Notes under the pieces: generated by a model
What the model saw: only the letters and a program-made list of their open reading frames with translations
The model's database searches: none
Told to the model about the DNA's origin: nothing
In this document: piece by piece, positions 26,026-34,718 of the stretch
Layout: each line of letters begins with the position of its first letter
Position numbering within the stretch: the first letter of the stretch is position 1
Program-made: the position numbers and the translations under genes
NCBI RefSeq assembly: GCF_040081985.1
Contig: NZ_JBEBMH010000004.1
Location: 309,960-373,959 of the forward strand
Direction of reading: 5' to 3'
DNA length: 64,000 nucleotides
DNA from: Kumtagia yinganensis
GTDB taxonomy: Bacteria; Pseudomonadota; Alphaproteobacteria; Rhizobiales; Rhizobiaceae

Positions 26026-27891
26026 ATGCCGCATGAGATGCCCCTTATCGCAACAATCGTCGCCGGTCTGGGGCTGGCATTCATTCTAGGCGCTCTCGCC
26101 AACCGCTTCCGTATCCCTCCGCTGGTCGGATATCTGATCGCTGGCGTGCTGGTGGGACCGCATACGCCGGGTTTCGTCGCCGATCAGGAACTGGCGCTGG
26201 AACTCGCCGAAATCGGCGTCATCCTTTTGATGTTCGGCGTCGGTCTGCATTTTTCGCTTAAGGACCTGCTTTCGGTGCGCGCCATCGCCGTCCCCGGCGC
26301 GGTCGTGCAGATCGGCTTCGCCACCCTGTTGGGCTGGGGGCTGGCCTGGATGCTCGGCTGGTCGGCCGGCGCCGGGCTGGTCTTCGGCCTGGCGCTTTCG
26401 GTGGCGAGTACCGTGGTGCTGCTGAAAGCCCTGCAGGACCGGCGCATGATCGAGACCGAGCGCGGCCGCATCGCGGTCGGCTGGCTGATCGTCGAGGATC
26501 TCGCCATGGTGCTGGCGCTGGTCATTCTGCCGGCCGTTGCTGGCCTGCTCGGCGGCTCCACCGAGCGCAATATACCGATGCCGCCTTTCCAGTTCGACTT
26601 CAGCGTGTGGGGTGTTCTAGGGGTGACGCTTGCCAAAGTAGCGGCTTTCGTCGTCGTCATGCTGGTGGTTGGACGGCGGCTCATTCCTTGGGTGCTGCAC
26701 TACGTTGCGCATACGGGGTCCCGCGAACTTTTCCGGCTTTCCGTCCTGGCGATCGCGCTCGGCGTCGCCTTCGGCGCCGCGAAGCTGTTCGGCGTGTCGC
26801 TGGCGCTGGGCGCCTTCTTCGCCGGCATGATCATGAGCGAATCGCCGCTGTCGCACCGCGCAGCCGAAGAATCGCTGCCTTTGCGCGATGCGTTCTCCGT
26901 ACTGTTCTTCGTCTCGGTCGGCATGCTGTTCGATCCGACCAGCCTGCTGCGGGAAACATGGCCGATCCTGGCGACGCTGTTCATCATCGTCATCGGCAAG
27001 TCGGCGGCGGCTTTCCTGATCGTCATCGCTTTCCGCTATCCGATCGGCACGGCCCTGATCATCTCCGCCAGCCTGGCGCAGATCGGCGAATTCTCGTTTA
27101 TCCTCGCTGAGTTGGGCGTCGGGTTGGGCCTGCTGCCGGAACAGGGCCGCGACCTGATCCTGGCCGGCGCAATCCTGTCGATCGTGCTCAATCCATTGGT
27201 GTTCGCGGCCGCCGAACGGATGAAACCATGGGCCGAAGGACGCTTCGGCAAGGGTGCCGCGGCAACGGAAGCCAAGGCCGCCGGCCCGGCCACCGAGGCC
27301 GGCGTACTGGCGACGCCAACCGCTTCGCCGAAAAATGTCCGCAGGGAGGAGGACGGCCCACCGCCTACCAAGCTGGTCAATCATACGATTTTAATCGGCT
27401 ACGGTCGTGTCGGCGGTCTCGTGGGTGAGTCGCTGCGCAATGCAAACCTCCCCTTCCTGGTTATCGAGGACGGAGACAAGACGATCGCAAAATTGCATGC
27501 CGACGGGGTCGAAGTGGTGGAGGGCAACGCCGCCAACGCGCAGGTCTTCGCCGCGGCGAATCCGATGGGCGCGAAGCGGCTGGTGCTGGCCATCCCCAAT
27601 GCTTTCGAGGCGGGGCAGGTCATCCTAAGGGCGCGGGCCGCCAATCCCTCGATCGTGGTCATCGCCCGCGCCCACTTCGACGCGGAAGTTGAACATCTGA
27701 AAGGACTTGGCGCCGATACGGTGATCATGGGCGAGCGCGAGATCGCGCGCGGCATCGTCGAACTAATCGTCGACGAGACGGTCAAGTCGCCGCAGCCGCG
27801 ACTGCCGGACGAGGAGCCGGGGTCCTCGACAGATGCTCCGCCTGCCAACGATGCCAAAGGCGATCCTGACGACACTAGGCCAAAATCATGA
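26026..27891 (+). CDS. ybaL: Kef-type cation:proton antiporter with TrkA-N domain (YbaL-like)
   Basis: A 621-residue CPA2-family inner-membrane antiporter, likely exchanging K+ (or Na+) for H+. Twelve or so membrane segments cover residues 5-385, beginning IATIVAGLGLAFILGALA and including RIPPLVGYLIAGVLVGP and the family motif LGAFFAGMIMSE. After a Pro/Ala-rich linker, an RCK/TrkA-N nucleotide-binding domain starts near 455 (HTILIGYGRVGGLVGESL, then VEGNAANAQVF). This domain gates the channel in the family. Start ATG 26026; no KefF/KefG-type partner is adjacent. Confidence 0.93.
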   Translation: MPHEMPLIATIVAGLGLAFILGALANRFRIPPLVGYLIAGVLVGPHTPGFVADQELALELAEIGVILLMFGVGLHFSLKDLLSVRAIAVPGAVVQIGFATLLGWGLAWMLGWSAGAGLVFGLALSVASTVVLLKALQDRRMIETERGRIAVGWLIVEDLAMVLALVILPAVAGLLGGSTERNIPMPPFQFDFSVWGVLGVTLAKVAAFVVVMLVVGRRLIPWVLHYVAHTGSRELFRLSVLAIALGVAFGAAKLFGVSLALGAFFAGMIMSESPLSHRAAEESLPLRDAFSVLFFVSVGMLFDPTSLLRETWPILATLFIIVIGKSAAAFLIVIAFRYPIGTALIISASLAQIGEFSFILAELGVGLGLLPEQGRDLILAGAILSIVLNPLVFAAAERMKPWAEGRFGKGAAATEAKAAGPATEAGVLATPTASPKNVRREEDGPPPTKLVNHTILIGYGRVGGLVGESLRNANLPFLVIEDGDKTIAKLHADGVEVVEGNAANAQVFAAANPMGAKRLVLAIPNAFEAGQVILRARAANPSIVVIARAHFDAEVEHLKGLGADTVIMGEREIARGIVELIVDETVKSPQPRLPDEEPGSSTDAPPANDAKGDPDDTRPKS

Positions 27892-27900
27892 ACGCCGTCG

Positions 27901-28047
27901 ATGATCGACAATCTTGAAAACACGAACCGGCTTCTCGCCGAACTGACAGCCTCGCTTCCCTTGGAAGCCAGGCCAACTTGGGATCTGGTTCGAACCTTGT
28001 CGGAGCGTTTTCAACGTCGGCAACGATCAGCCGGTGTAAGATCGTGA
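27901..28047 (+). pseudogene. N-terminal piece of a frameshifted small gene
   Basis: ATG 27901 opens MIDNLENTNRLLAELT, running through ARPTWDLVRTLSERF before drifting into an Arg-rich tail and a stop at 28047. The body of the same protein appears to continue in the -1 frame from TTTTC near 28015 (reading STSATISRCKIVNVHY). The join would restore one protein of about 113 residues, as I recall for rhizobial relatives. It starts 9 bp after the antiporter stop. It could be a real mutation, an assembly error at the T4 run, or -1 frameshifting. Confidence 0.5.
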
Positions 28048-28241
28048 ACGTCCACTATGCAGGAGATGAGGGCGGCATCCTCTGCAAGCTGGAAGTGGAG
28101 GGCCACAAGACCGAGGGAGCCTTCTTCGTTTCGATCACCCATCTGATCTTCGAACGAAAAACGCCGCTGTTTCGGCAAATCGACGCCTACCAGCGCCACC
28201 GCGTCAAAAAACTCATGCGACAGGGCGAGCGCGGATACTGA
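27978..28241 (+). CDS. Conserved hypothetical protein, body of a frameshifted gene
   Basis: The conserved-looking part begins around 28035: CKIVNVHYAGDEGGILCKLEV, then GAFFVSITHLIFERKTPL and a C-terminal AYQRHRVKKLMRQ. Related short rhizobial proteins are known to me only as hypothetical. Residues before CKIV in this frame fit the frameshift model better than an independent start at ATG 27978, which has no good ribosome binding site. The N-terminal part is at 27901-28047. Confidence 0.6.
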   Translation: MGSGSNLVGAFSTSATISRCKIVNVHYAGDEGGILCKLEVEGHKTEGAFFVSITHLIFERKTPLFRQIDAYQRHRVKKLMRQGERGY

Positions 28242-28287
28242 CTTTTGCCCGGGGCACTTAGGGGACGAACAGCGAGCGGTTCGGCAC

Positions 28288-29505
28288 CTACACTTCCAGG
28301 GTCCGCAGCCTCGCTGCGATCAGGTCGGCGAGCCGTTTGGCCACCTCGTCCTTCGCCATGTCCGGCCATTCCTCGACGCCGGCCTTCGAGACGATGCGCA
28401 CGCGGTTACGGTCGCCGCCCATCGCGCCGCCCTCGGCGCTGACGTCGTTGGCGACGATGAAGTCGGCGCCTTTGCGGCTGAGCTTGGCCTGCGCGTTGGC
28501 GATCAAATCGTTGGTCTCGGCGGCGAAGCCGACGACGAGATACGGCCTTCGGGCATGGTGGCCGATGGTCGAGAGGATGTCGGGGTTCTCGAGCATCTTG
28601 AGCACCGGCGGCCCCTCGCCTGCAACCTTCTTGATCTTCGCGCCTGCCTCGCTGTCGCTGCGCCAGTCGGCGACCGCCGCGACGAACACCGCCGCGTCGG
28701 CCGGCAGTTCGGCCTCCACCGCTTGCATCATGTCGCGCGCTGTCTCGACATGGATCGTGCGGACGCCCTTCGGATCAGCAAGATTGACCGGCCCCGAAAC
28801 CAGCCGCACGTCGGCGCCAAGCGCAGCCAGGGCAGCCGCGATGGCATGACCCTGCTTGCCGGAGGAACGGTTGGCAATGTAGCGAACCGGGTCGATCGGC
28901 TCGTGGGTGGGGCCGGAGGTGACGATTATCTTTCGCCCGGCAAGCGGGCCGGGTCTTGGCGACAGGGCAGCCTCGATCGCGGCAACGATCTCCAGCGGCT
29001 CGGCCATGCGGCCCTCGCCCGCCTCGCCGCTTTCGGCCATCTCGCCCCGGTTCGGGCCGATAAACGATACGCCATCCTTGGCCAGCGTCGCGCGGTTACG
29101 GCGCGTCGCCGGATGGCTCCACATTCTCGGGTTCATGGCCGGCGCCATCAGAACCGGCTTGTCCGTGGCGAGCAGCACGGCGGAGGCGAGGTCGTTGGCC
29201 AGCCCGTTGGCCAGCTTGGCCATCAGGTCGGCGGTGGCGGGGGCGACCACGACGAGATCGGCCTCGCGCGACAGGCGGATGTGGCCGACATCGTGTTCGT
29301 CATCGCGGTCGAACAGGTCGCTGAAGATGCGATCGGCAGTCAGCGTGCCGACCGACAAAGGTGTCACGAATTCCGTGGCTGCTTTCGTCATAACGGCCCG
29401 CACCGAAGCGCCACGCTCGCGCAGGCGGCGGATCAGGTCGAGCGCCTTGTAGGCGGCGATGCCGCCACCGACGATCAGAAGGATGCGCTTAGACGACAGG
29501 GTCAT
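28288..29505 (-). CDS. coaBC: Bifunctional phosphopantothenoylcysteine decarboxylase / phosphopantothenate-cysteine ligase
   Basis: CoaBC carries out two steps of coenzyme A synthesis. The 405-residue protein has an N-terminal flavin-dependent CoaC domain (about 1-180; IVGGGIAAYKALDLIRRL, the HDVGHIRLSREAD His region, PAMNPRMW) and a C-terminal CoaB ligase (about 185-400; VTSGPTHEPIDPVRYIANRSSG and FVAAVADWR, ending ADFIVANDV). ATG 29505 overlaps the stop of the toxin gene upstream (ATGA). This physical coupling of a housekeeping gene to a toxin-antitoxin pair is probably incidental read-through. Confidence 0.95.
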   Translation of the reverse strand: MTLSSKRILLIVGGGIAAYKALDLIRRLRERGASVRAVMTKAATEFVTPLSVGTLTADRIFSDLFDRDDEHDVGHIRLSREADLVVVAPATADLMAKLANGLANDLASAVLLATDKPVLMAPAMNPRMWSHPATRRNRATLAKDGVSFIGPNRGEMAESGEAGEGRMAEPLEIVAAIEAALSPRPGPLAGRKIIVTSGPTHEPIDPVRYIANRSSGKQGHAIAAALAALGADVRLVSGPVNLADPKGVRTIHVETARDMMQAVEAELPADAAVFVAAVADWRSDSEAGAKIKKVAGEGPPVLKMLENPDILSTIGHHARRPYLVVGFAAETNDLIANAQAKLSRKGADFIVANDVSAEGGAMGGDRNRVRIVSKAGVEEWPDMAKDEVAKRLADLIAARLRTLEV

Positions 29506-29927
29506 GATAGCGCTTCCCACGGATTGATGACGCCGATGCCACAGTTTTCGAAATCGCCAACGTTCCGCGTTGCAACGGTATATCCGTGTGTCAGCGCAAT
29601 CGCGGCAATCTCGCAGTCCATTTCTGCGATAGGTCGCCCGGACGTGCGACGATGCGAGAATATCCGCGCATACTGAATGGCCGTAGCCTCGTCAAAACCG
29701 AGAACCGGCGTCATCAAGCTTTCCTCGAAGAAGCGTTCGATAGCGTCGGCGAGCGCTTGTTTTCGCTCGCCATCGCTCATCAACGCAAGGCCGGTCAGAA
29801 GTTCGGCCTTATTCACGGCGGTCACGAACACCTGGCTCAGAGGTTGTTCTCTCAGCCAGCCGGCGACGGTTCGATCAGGGACAGGCCGGAATATCTCCGA
29901 AATTACGTCGGTATCAAGGATGATCAT
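29502..29927 (-). CDS. vapC: VapC/FitB-type PIN-domain toxin
   Basis: PIN toxins are Mg-dependent RNases. The 141-residue protein has the four acidic positions of the active site: ILDTDVISE (Asp5 and Asp7), NKAELL (Glu about 43), AEMDCEIAA (Asp about 105) and TRNVGDF (Asp about 127). The block PVPDRTVAGWLREQP is typical of the FitB/rhizobial VapC branch. ATG 29927 is preferred and overlaps the antitoxin gene by 14 bp; it is the downstream partner of the operon. Its stop overlaps the coaBC start. Confidence 0.93.
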   Translation of the reverse strand: MIILDTDVISEIFRPVPDRTVAGWLREQPLSQVFVTAVNKAELLTGLALMSDGERKQALADAIERFFEESLMTPVLGFDEATAIQYARIFSHRRTSGRPIAEMDCEIAAIALTHGYTVATRNVGDFENCGIGVINPWEALS

Positions 29928-30195
29928 CGGCCTCTTCGTCCCAGTCTTCAAAGGGGATGGGACCAGGCGCAGGCTGACGCGGTGGGATCGGAATTTCGAA
30001 CCCGCCATGCGGTTCCACCAACTCTCTTATCGCATCGTAGAGATTGGTTCGTCGGGGAGACTCATCGCGCCCAAAAGCGGCATCGCGCAGTATCACCCGC
30101 AACTCCGCCTCCAACGAATTGCCGTTGCGGGCCGCGCGAAGCCGCAGCCGCTGTTTTGTCTCGTCCTCGACATTCCTGACGGTCATGTTTGCCAT
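29914..30195 (-). CDS. vapB: FitA-like/VapB-type antitoxin (ribbon-helix-helix)
   Basis: The 93-residue antitoxin begins with the RHH motif MTVRNVEDETKQRLRLRAA and continues NGNSLEAELRVILRDA, the DNA-binding part. The acidic/proline-rich tail (PRQPAPGPIPFEDWDEE) would wrap the PIN toxin. Such pairs autoregulate through an inverted repeat upstream of the antitoxin; at 30225-30262 there are short repeated TTGCAATGC/GATTGCAATGC motifs that could serve as operator half-sites. Confidence 0.9.
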   Translation of the reverse strand: MANMTVRNVEDETKQRLRLRAARNGNSLEAELRVILRDAAFGRDESPRRTNLYDAIRELVEPHGGFEIPIPPRQPAPGPIPFEDWDEEADDHP

Positions 30196-30214
30196 GTCCG
30201 GCCTCCTGCCTGAC

Positions 30215-30262
30215 GGTGGATTGCAATGCCCGCAATGTATTCAATGATTGCAATGCAATCAA
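30215..30262. promoter_or_regulatory. Short TTGCAATGC repeats upstream of the antitoxin gene
   Basis: Between the antitoxin start (30195) and the ubiB stop (30259), the sequences ATTGCAATGC, GCAATGTATTCAATG and ATTGCAATGCAATC repeat a TGCAATG core. AT content is higher than in the surroundings. Placement directly upstream of vapB suggests an autoregulatory operator, by analogy with other vapBC operons. Confidence 0.4.
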
Positions 30263-31833
30263 GCTAGATGCCATGCAATCCAGACCACCGCCGCCGCGAT
30301 TACCCAAAGGGCGATGCGGCCGGCGCGGGTGTGGCGGGCCTCGGCCTTGCCGATGGCCTGCGCCGTCGCCTCGTCGAAGCGCAGGCCGTGTTCGGCCATG
30401 GCGTCGATCTCGCGGGACAGGCGTTCCGTGCGGGCGGCGAGGTCGGGTGCCTGGCGGGCCAGCGAAAGCAGCGCATTCACGCCGTCGCGCGCGTCGGTCA
30501 GCAGGCCGCGCGGCCCGAGATTGTGCCGGATCCATTGAGCGACGACAGGCTCGGACGTTTTCCACATGTTGAAGGCGGGATCGAGCGTGCGCGCGACGCC
30601 CTCCACCACCACCATGGTCTTCTGCAGGAGCACGAGTTCCGGCCGGGTTGCCATGTCGAACAGTTCGGTTACCTCGAACAGCAGGGTGAGCAGCTTCGCC
30701 ATGGAGATCGTCTCGGCCGGCTGGCCGTGGATCGGTTCGCCGATGGCGCGGATGGCCTGGGCGAAGGACGCGACATTGTGCTGGCGCGGCACGTAGCCTG
30801 CCTCGAAATGCACCTCGGCCACGCGCACATAGTCGCGGGTGATGAAGCCGAACAGGATTTCGGCCAGGAAGTGACGCTCCTTCTTGCCGAGACGGCCGGA
30901 GATGCCGAGGTCGACGGCGACGATCGTGCCGTCCGCTTCGACGAACAGGTTTCCCGGATGCATGTCGGCGTGGAAAAACCCGTCGCGCAGCGTGTGGCGC
31001 AGGAAGGACTGCACGAGATGGGCGGCGATCGCCTTCAGATCGTGGCCGGCGGCGCGCAGGCCGTCGATGTCGTTCATCTTGATGCCGTCGATCCATTCCA
31101 TGGTGACGACGTCGCGGCCGGTGCGCTCCCAGTCGACCTGCGGCACGCGGAAGCCGGGATCGTCGCGGGTGTTCTCGCCGATCTCGGAAAGGGCGGCTGC
31201 CTCCAGCCGCAGATCCATCTCGATCTTTGTCGTCTGGGCAAGCGTCTGCGTCACCTCGACCGGGCGCAAGCGCCGCGACGACGGGATGAACCTTTCCTGC
31301 AGCCGCGCCGCGAGAAAATAGCTTTCGAGGTCATGGAAGAAGGCGCGGCGCACGCCGGGACGGATCACCTTCACCGCGACCTTGCGAACATCGCCGTCGC
31401 GCATCACTTCGGCCGGATGGACCTGGGCAATTGAGGCGGCGGCGACCGGTTCGCCGAAAGACGCGAACAGGTCCGACACCGGCCGGCCGAGCGATCCTTC
31501 GATCGCGTCCACCGCCTGCGCGGTCGGAAAGGTCGCCATGCGATCCTGCAGCTTGGCGAGGTCCAGCGCGATATCGTTGCCGACCACGTCCGGCCGCGTC
31601 GCCAGGAACTGGCCGAGTTTCACATAGGAAGGACCCAGCCGCGACACTGCGCCGGCCAGACGCTCCGACCGCTGCCGGCGCATTGCGCGGGGCCGCGCCA
31701 GGAATTTCGTCAGCCGCCAGGCAAGACGCGGGGCGCCGGAAAGCTCCTCGCCCGGCAAAGCCGCGAAGACGCCTTCGCGCGTCATGATCCAGCCGGCTCT
31801 GATCAGCCTGAAGCCCGCTCCGATCGAGGTCAT
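30259..31833 (-). CDS. ubiB: Ubiquinone biosynthesis kinase-like protein UbiB (ABC1/ADCK family)
   Basis: UbiB is an atypical membrane-associated kinase/ATPase needed for ubiquinone production. The 524-residue protein has the family's KLGQFLATRPD signature (about 74-84), an alanine-rich nucleotide loop (PVAAASIAQVH, about 128-138), invariant Lys in VAVKVIRPGV, catalytic-loop HADMHPGNLF (about 295-304) and metal-binding VDLGISGRL (about 313-321). Hydrophobic C-terminal segments (ALWVIAAAVVWIAWHLA) would anchor it in the membrane. It follows ubiE on the same strand with 7 bp between, so they form an operon. Confidence 0.95.
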   Translation of the reverse strand: MTSIGAGFRLIRAGWIMTREGVFAALPGEELSGAPRLAWRLTKFLARPRAMRRQRSERLAGAVSRLGPSYVKLGQFLATRPDVVGNDIALDLAKLQDRMATFPTAQAVDAIEGSLGRPVSDLFASFGEPVAAASIAQVHPAEVMRDGDVRKVAVKVIRPGVRRAFFHDLESYFLAARLQERFIPSSRRLRPVEVTQTLAQTTKIEMDLRLEAAALSEIGENTRDDPGFRVPQVDWERTGRDVVTMEWIDGIKMNDIDGLRAAGHDLKAIAAHLVQSFLRHTLRDGFFHADMHPGNLFVEADGTIVAVDLGISGRLGKKERHFLAEILFGFITRDYVRVAEVHFEAGYVPRQHNVASFAQAIRAIGEPIHGQPAETISMAKLLTLLFEVTELFDMATRPELVLLQKTMVVVEGVARTLDPAFNMWKTSEPVVAQWIRHNLGPRGLLTDARDGVNALLSLARQAPDLAARTERLSREIDAMAEHGLRFDEATAQAIGKAEARHTRAGRIALWVIAAAVVWIAWHLA

Positions 31834-31840
31834 GCGGGCG

Positions 31841-32617
31841 TCAAAGCTTCCAGCCGGAGTGCAGGGCCGCTATGCCGCCGGAATAATTCCGCCAGGCGAC
31901 GCGCTCGAAACCGGCGCGCCTGATCATGTCGGCGAAGTTCGCCTGGTTGGGAAATTTGCGGATCGATTCCACCAGATAGGCATAGGGCTCGGCGTCGCCC
32001 GTCACCACTCTTCCGATCGGCGGGATCGCCTTGAACGACCACTCCTCATAGATCCGGTCGAGGATGGGCATGTCGACCTCCGAGAATTCGAGGCAAAGGA
32101 AACGGCCGCCCGGCTTCAGCACGCGGAAGGCTTCAGCCAAAGCTGCGTCAATATGCGGCACGTTGCGGATGCCGAAAGCGATGGTGTAGGCGTCGAACGT
32201 TTCGTCCGGGAAAGGCAGATTCTCGGCGTTCGCCTCGACGAAATCGACATTGTCTTCGAGATCGCGCTTCGCGGCCCGCTCGCGGCCGACGGCCAGCATG
32301 GAGCCGTTGATGTCGAGCACGGTCGCCTTTGCGTTACCGCCCGAGGCATCGACGATGCGGAAGGCGATGTCACCGGTGCCGCCGGCAACATCCAGCGAGC
32401 GCCAGCCGGCGCGGCGCGGCGGATTGAGCCAGGCGACCATCGCGTCTTTCCACAACCGGTGCAGACCGCCTGACATCAGGTCGTTCATCAGATCGTAGCG
32501 GTTGGCGACGCGGTGAAACACGGCATCGACAAGCGGCTGCTTCTCGTCATCCGCCACCTCGCGGAAACCGTATGACGTCTGCATGCCGCCCGCAGCGATT
32601 GTCCGTTGTTCTGTCAT
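31841..32617 (-). CDS. ubiE: Demethylmenaquinone/2-methoxy-6-polyprenyl-benzoquinol methyltransferase
   Basis: UbiE carries out the C-methylation of ubiquinone (and menaquinone) synthesis. The 258-residue protein has YDLMNDLMSGGLHRLWKD (about 41-58), SAM motif LDVAGGTGDIAFRIV, FGIRNVPHIDAALAEAFRVLKPGG (about 150-173) and the C-terminal NYSGGIAALHSGWKL ending. ATG 32617 is chosen over an upstream in-frame start at 32644. It is first in the ubiE-ubiB operon; add diverges from it 100 bp away. Confidence 0.96.
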   Translation of the reverse strand: MTEQRTIAAGGMQTSYGFREVADDEKQPLVDAVFHRVANRYDLMNDLMSGGLHRLWKDAMVAWLNPPRRAGWRSLDVAGGTGDIAFRIVDASGGNAKATVLDINGSMLAVGRERAAKRDLEDNVDFVEANAENLPFPDETFDAYTIAFGIRNVPHIDAALAEAFRVLKPGGRFLCLEFSEVDMPILDRIYEEWSFKAIPPIGRVVTGDAEPYAYLVESIRKFPNQANFADMIRRAGFERVAWRNYSGGIAALHSGWKL

Positions 32618-32720
32618 AAACGTGACCCGTTCTCCGGCGATCAAGATACCCGATGCACGGCGGGGACGCTATTGTCCAGCATTGCCGTGAAGACCAGCGA
32701 TTCGTTCAAAGGAACCGCCC

Positions 32721-33692
32721 ATGCCGCTCACTGCCGAAATCCACTGCCATGTCGAGGGCGCCGCCGACCCGGAACTGGTGATCCGGCAGGCGCGCAAATA
32801 CAACGCGGATCCCTCACCCTTCATCCAGAACGGCTCCTTCGTCTGGCACGATTTCACATCGTTCCTGCGGGCCTACGACTTCGCCGCCGACCTTTTCCGA
32901 TCCGAAGAGGATTATGCGCGGCTGACCGAGCACTATCTGACCAGCCTCGCCCGTGATGGCGCCATCTATTCAGAGGTGTTCACCTCACCAGATCATGCGC
33001 GCCGCGCCGGCTTGTCTCCGCAAGCCTATACGGAGGCGCTCGGCGAAGGCATGATCCGGGCGCGCGACAAGACCGGCATCGAGGGCCGGATGATCGTCAC
33101 CGGGGTGCGGCATTTCGGCGTGGAAGCCGTCGAAGCCGCGGCGCGCTTCGCCGCGAAATGCGGGCACCCGCTGGTAACCGGTTTCGGCATGGGCGGCGAC
33201 GAGCGGATGGGCGACATCGAGGATTTCGTGCGCGCCTTCGAGATCGCCCGCGAGGCCGGGCTGGGCATCACGGTTCACGCCGGTGAGTTCGGCGGCTGGG
33301 AAAGTGTCGCCGGCGCGCTTGACCATCTGAAGCCGAGCCGCATCGGCCACGGTGTGCGCGCCATCGAGAACCCCGACCTCGTGCGCCGCATCGCCGATGA
33401 AGGCATCGTCATGGAATGCTGCCCTGGCTCCAACATCGCGCTGAAAGTGTTCCCGGACTTCGGTAGTCATCCGTTTCCGGTGCTGCTTGCCGCCGGCTGC
33501 AAGGTGACGCTAAGTTCCGACGACCCGCCTTACTTCTGGACCACGCTGAGGAACGAGTACGACCTCGCCGCCAAACACTTCGGCATGTCGGACAAGGCGC
33601 TGGCGGCGGTGACCAGGACCGCGATCGAAGCCGCCTTCGTCGACCGCAAGACGCGGAGCGCGCTGCTGGCAAGGCTGGAGAAGAAGCGGTGA
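32721..33692 (+). CDS. add: Adenosine deaminase
   Basis: A 323-residue metal-dependent amidohydrolase that converts adenosine to inosine for purine salvage. It shows the metal-binding HCHVEGA (His8 and His10), VHAGEFGGWESV (His and catalytic Glu, about 192-203), RIGHGVRAIENPDL (about 213-226) and the LSSDDPPYF motif (about 270-278). Length is normal. It is close to upp and to deoA, the nucleoside phosphorylase, cdd and an ABC importer, so these genes probably serve nucleoside use together. Confidence 0.92.
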   Translation: MPLTAEIHCHVEGAADPELVIRQARKYNADPSPFIQNGSFVWHDFTSFLRAYDFAADLFRSEEDYARLTEHYLTSLARDGAIYSEVFTSPDHARRAGLSPQAYTEALGEGMIRARDKTGIEGRMIVTGVRHFGVEAVEAAARFAAKCGHPLVTGFGMGGDERMGDIEDFVRAFEIAREAGLGITVHAGEFGGWESVAGALDHLKPSRIGHGVRAIENPDLVRRIADEGIVMECCPGSNIALKVFPDFGSHPFPVLLAAGCKVTLSSDDPPYFWTTLRNEYDLAAKHFGMSDKALAAVTRTAIEAAFVDRKTRSALLARLEKKR

Positions 33693-33964
33693 AGGCCAGC
33701 CCTGCCGTTTCAGGCGAACCGGCGGAACCAAGTGAAGTTGAATGAGCCGGGCTGAGGTCGACGCGGCCAAACGCCGGCGCTTCATTAGGTCGAAGCTTGG
33801 CCGCGGCGACCCCACCCGGCCGCTTCGCGGCCACCCTCCCCTCAAGGGGGAGGGAAAGGCGGGCCAACATCGGGGAAAAGTCCTTTTCACAGCCGGCGCA
33901 GCATTTCTTCGGCCGCAGCGCCCCGCTAGTATCGGCCCAGGGCAAACCAGCGGAAGGTCAGACC
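33693..33964. other. Intergenic interval between add and upp carrying a palindromic repeat
   Basis: The 272-bp interval includes the repeat unit at 33800-33857 and no gene I would support. In-frame upstream extension of upp would translate this repeat, which argues for the later upp start. Confidence 0.5.
33797..33857. repeat. Palindromic intergenic element, copy 1
   Basis: The unit reads CTTGGCCGCGGCGACCCCAC, then a GGCCGCTTCGCGGCC hairpin, then CCTCCCCTCAAGGGGGAGGGA. It is shared with copies near 36604 (opposite orientation) and 36717 (diverged). Two internal hairpins suggest a REP/RIME-like repeat. Confidence 0.75.
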
Positions 33965-34591
33965 ATGGGCGTCACAGTCGTCGATCACCCCCTCGTGCAG
34001 CACAAGCTGACCATCATGCGCAACAAGGAAACCTCCACCGCGAGTTTTCGCCGCCTGCTGCGCGAGATTTCGCTTCTGCTCGGCTATGAGGTGACGCGCG
34101 ATCTCGAACTGACCACGACGACCATCGAGACACCTATGGAAACAATGGAAGCGCCGACGCTGGAAGGCAAGAAACTGGTGTTCGCCTCGGTGCTGCGCGC
34201 CGGCAACGGCCTGCTCGAAGGCTTGCTCGACCTCGTGCCCGCGGCGCGCGTCGCCCATATCGGGCTCTACCGCGACCATGAGACGCTGGAGGCCGTCGAG
34301 TATTTCTTCAAGGCGCCGAGCGACCTTGCCGACCGGCTGGTGATCGTCGTCGACCCGATGCTGGCCACCGCCAATTCGGCCATCGCGGCGATCGACAAGC
34401 TGAAGGGGCGGGGTGCGACGAATTTGCGTTATCTCTGCCTGCTGGCAGCGCCGGAAGGCATCCAGCGCTTCACCGCCGCCCATCCCGACGTGCCGGTGTT
34501 CACCGCCTCGATCGACCGCGAACTGAACGAGAAAGGCTACATCGTTCCCGGCCTGGGGGACGCGGGCGACCGGCTCTATGGGACGAAGTAG
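33965..34591 (+). CDS. upp: Uracil phosphoribosyltransferase
   Basis: Upp salvages uracil to UMP with PRPP. The 208-residue protein has the family N-terminus VVDHPLVQHKLTIMRNKETS (about 4-23), the uracil-loop ASVLRAGNGLLEGLLDLVP (about 75-93), PRPP loop VVDPMLATANSAIAAID (about 126-142), and the C-terminal GYIVPGLGDAGDRLYGTK. ATG 33965 matches all relatives; longer in-frame starts read through a repeat element. It fits with add, deoA, the phosphorylase and cdd as a nucleoside salvage locus. Confidence 0.96.
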   Translation: MGVTVVDHPLVQHKLTIMRNKETSTASFRRLLREISLLLGYEVTRDLELTTTTIETPMETMEAPTLEGKKLVFASVLRAGNGLLEGLLDLVPAARVAHIGLYRDHETLEAVEYFFKAPSDLADRLVIVVDPMLATANSAIAAIDKLKGRGATNLRYLCLLAAPEGIQRFTAAHPDVPVFTASIDRELNEKGYIVPGLGDAGDRLYGTK

Positions 34592-34718
34592 CGGGGATTT
34601 CAGGCAGCCGTTAACCCATTATTTACGAAGGTTTCTGGTCACGGCCCAACACCCGTGCGCCATTAAGGCGACAGAGGTTTTCCGGCGATAAAGTGCTGCG
34701 CGGCAAGACGGGTTCCAC

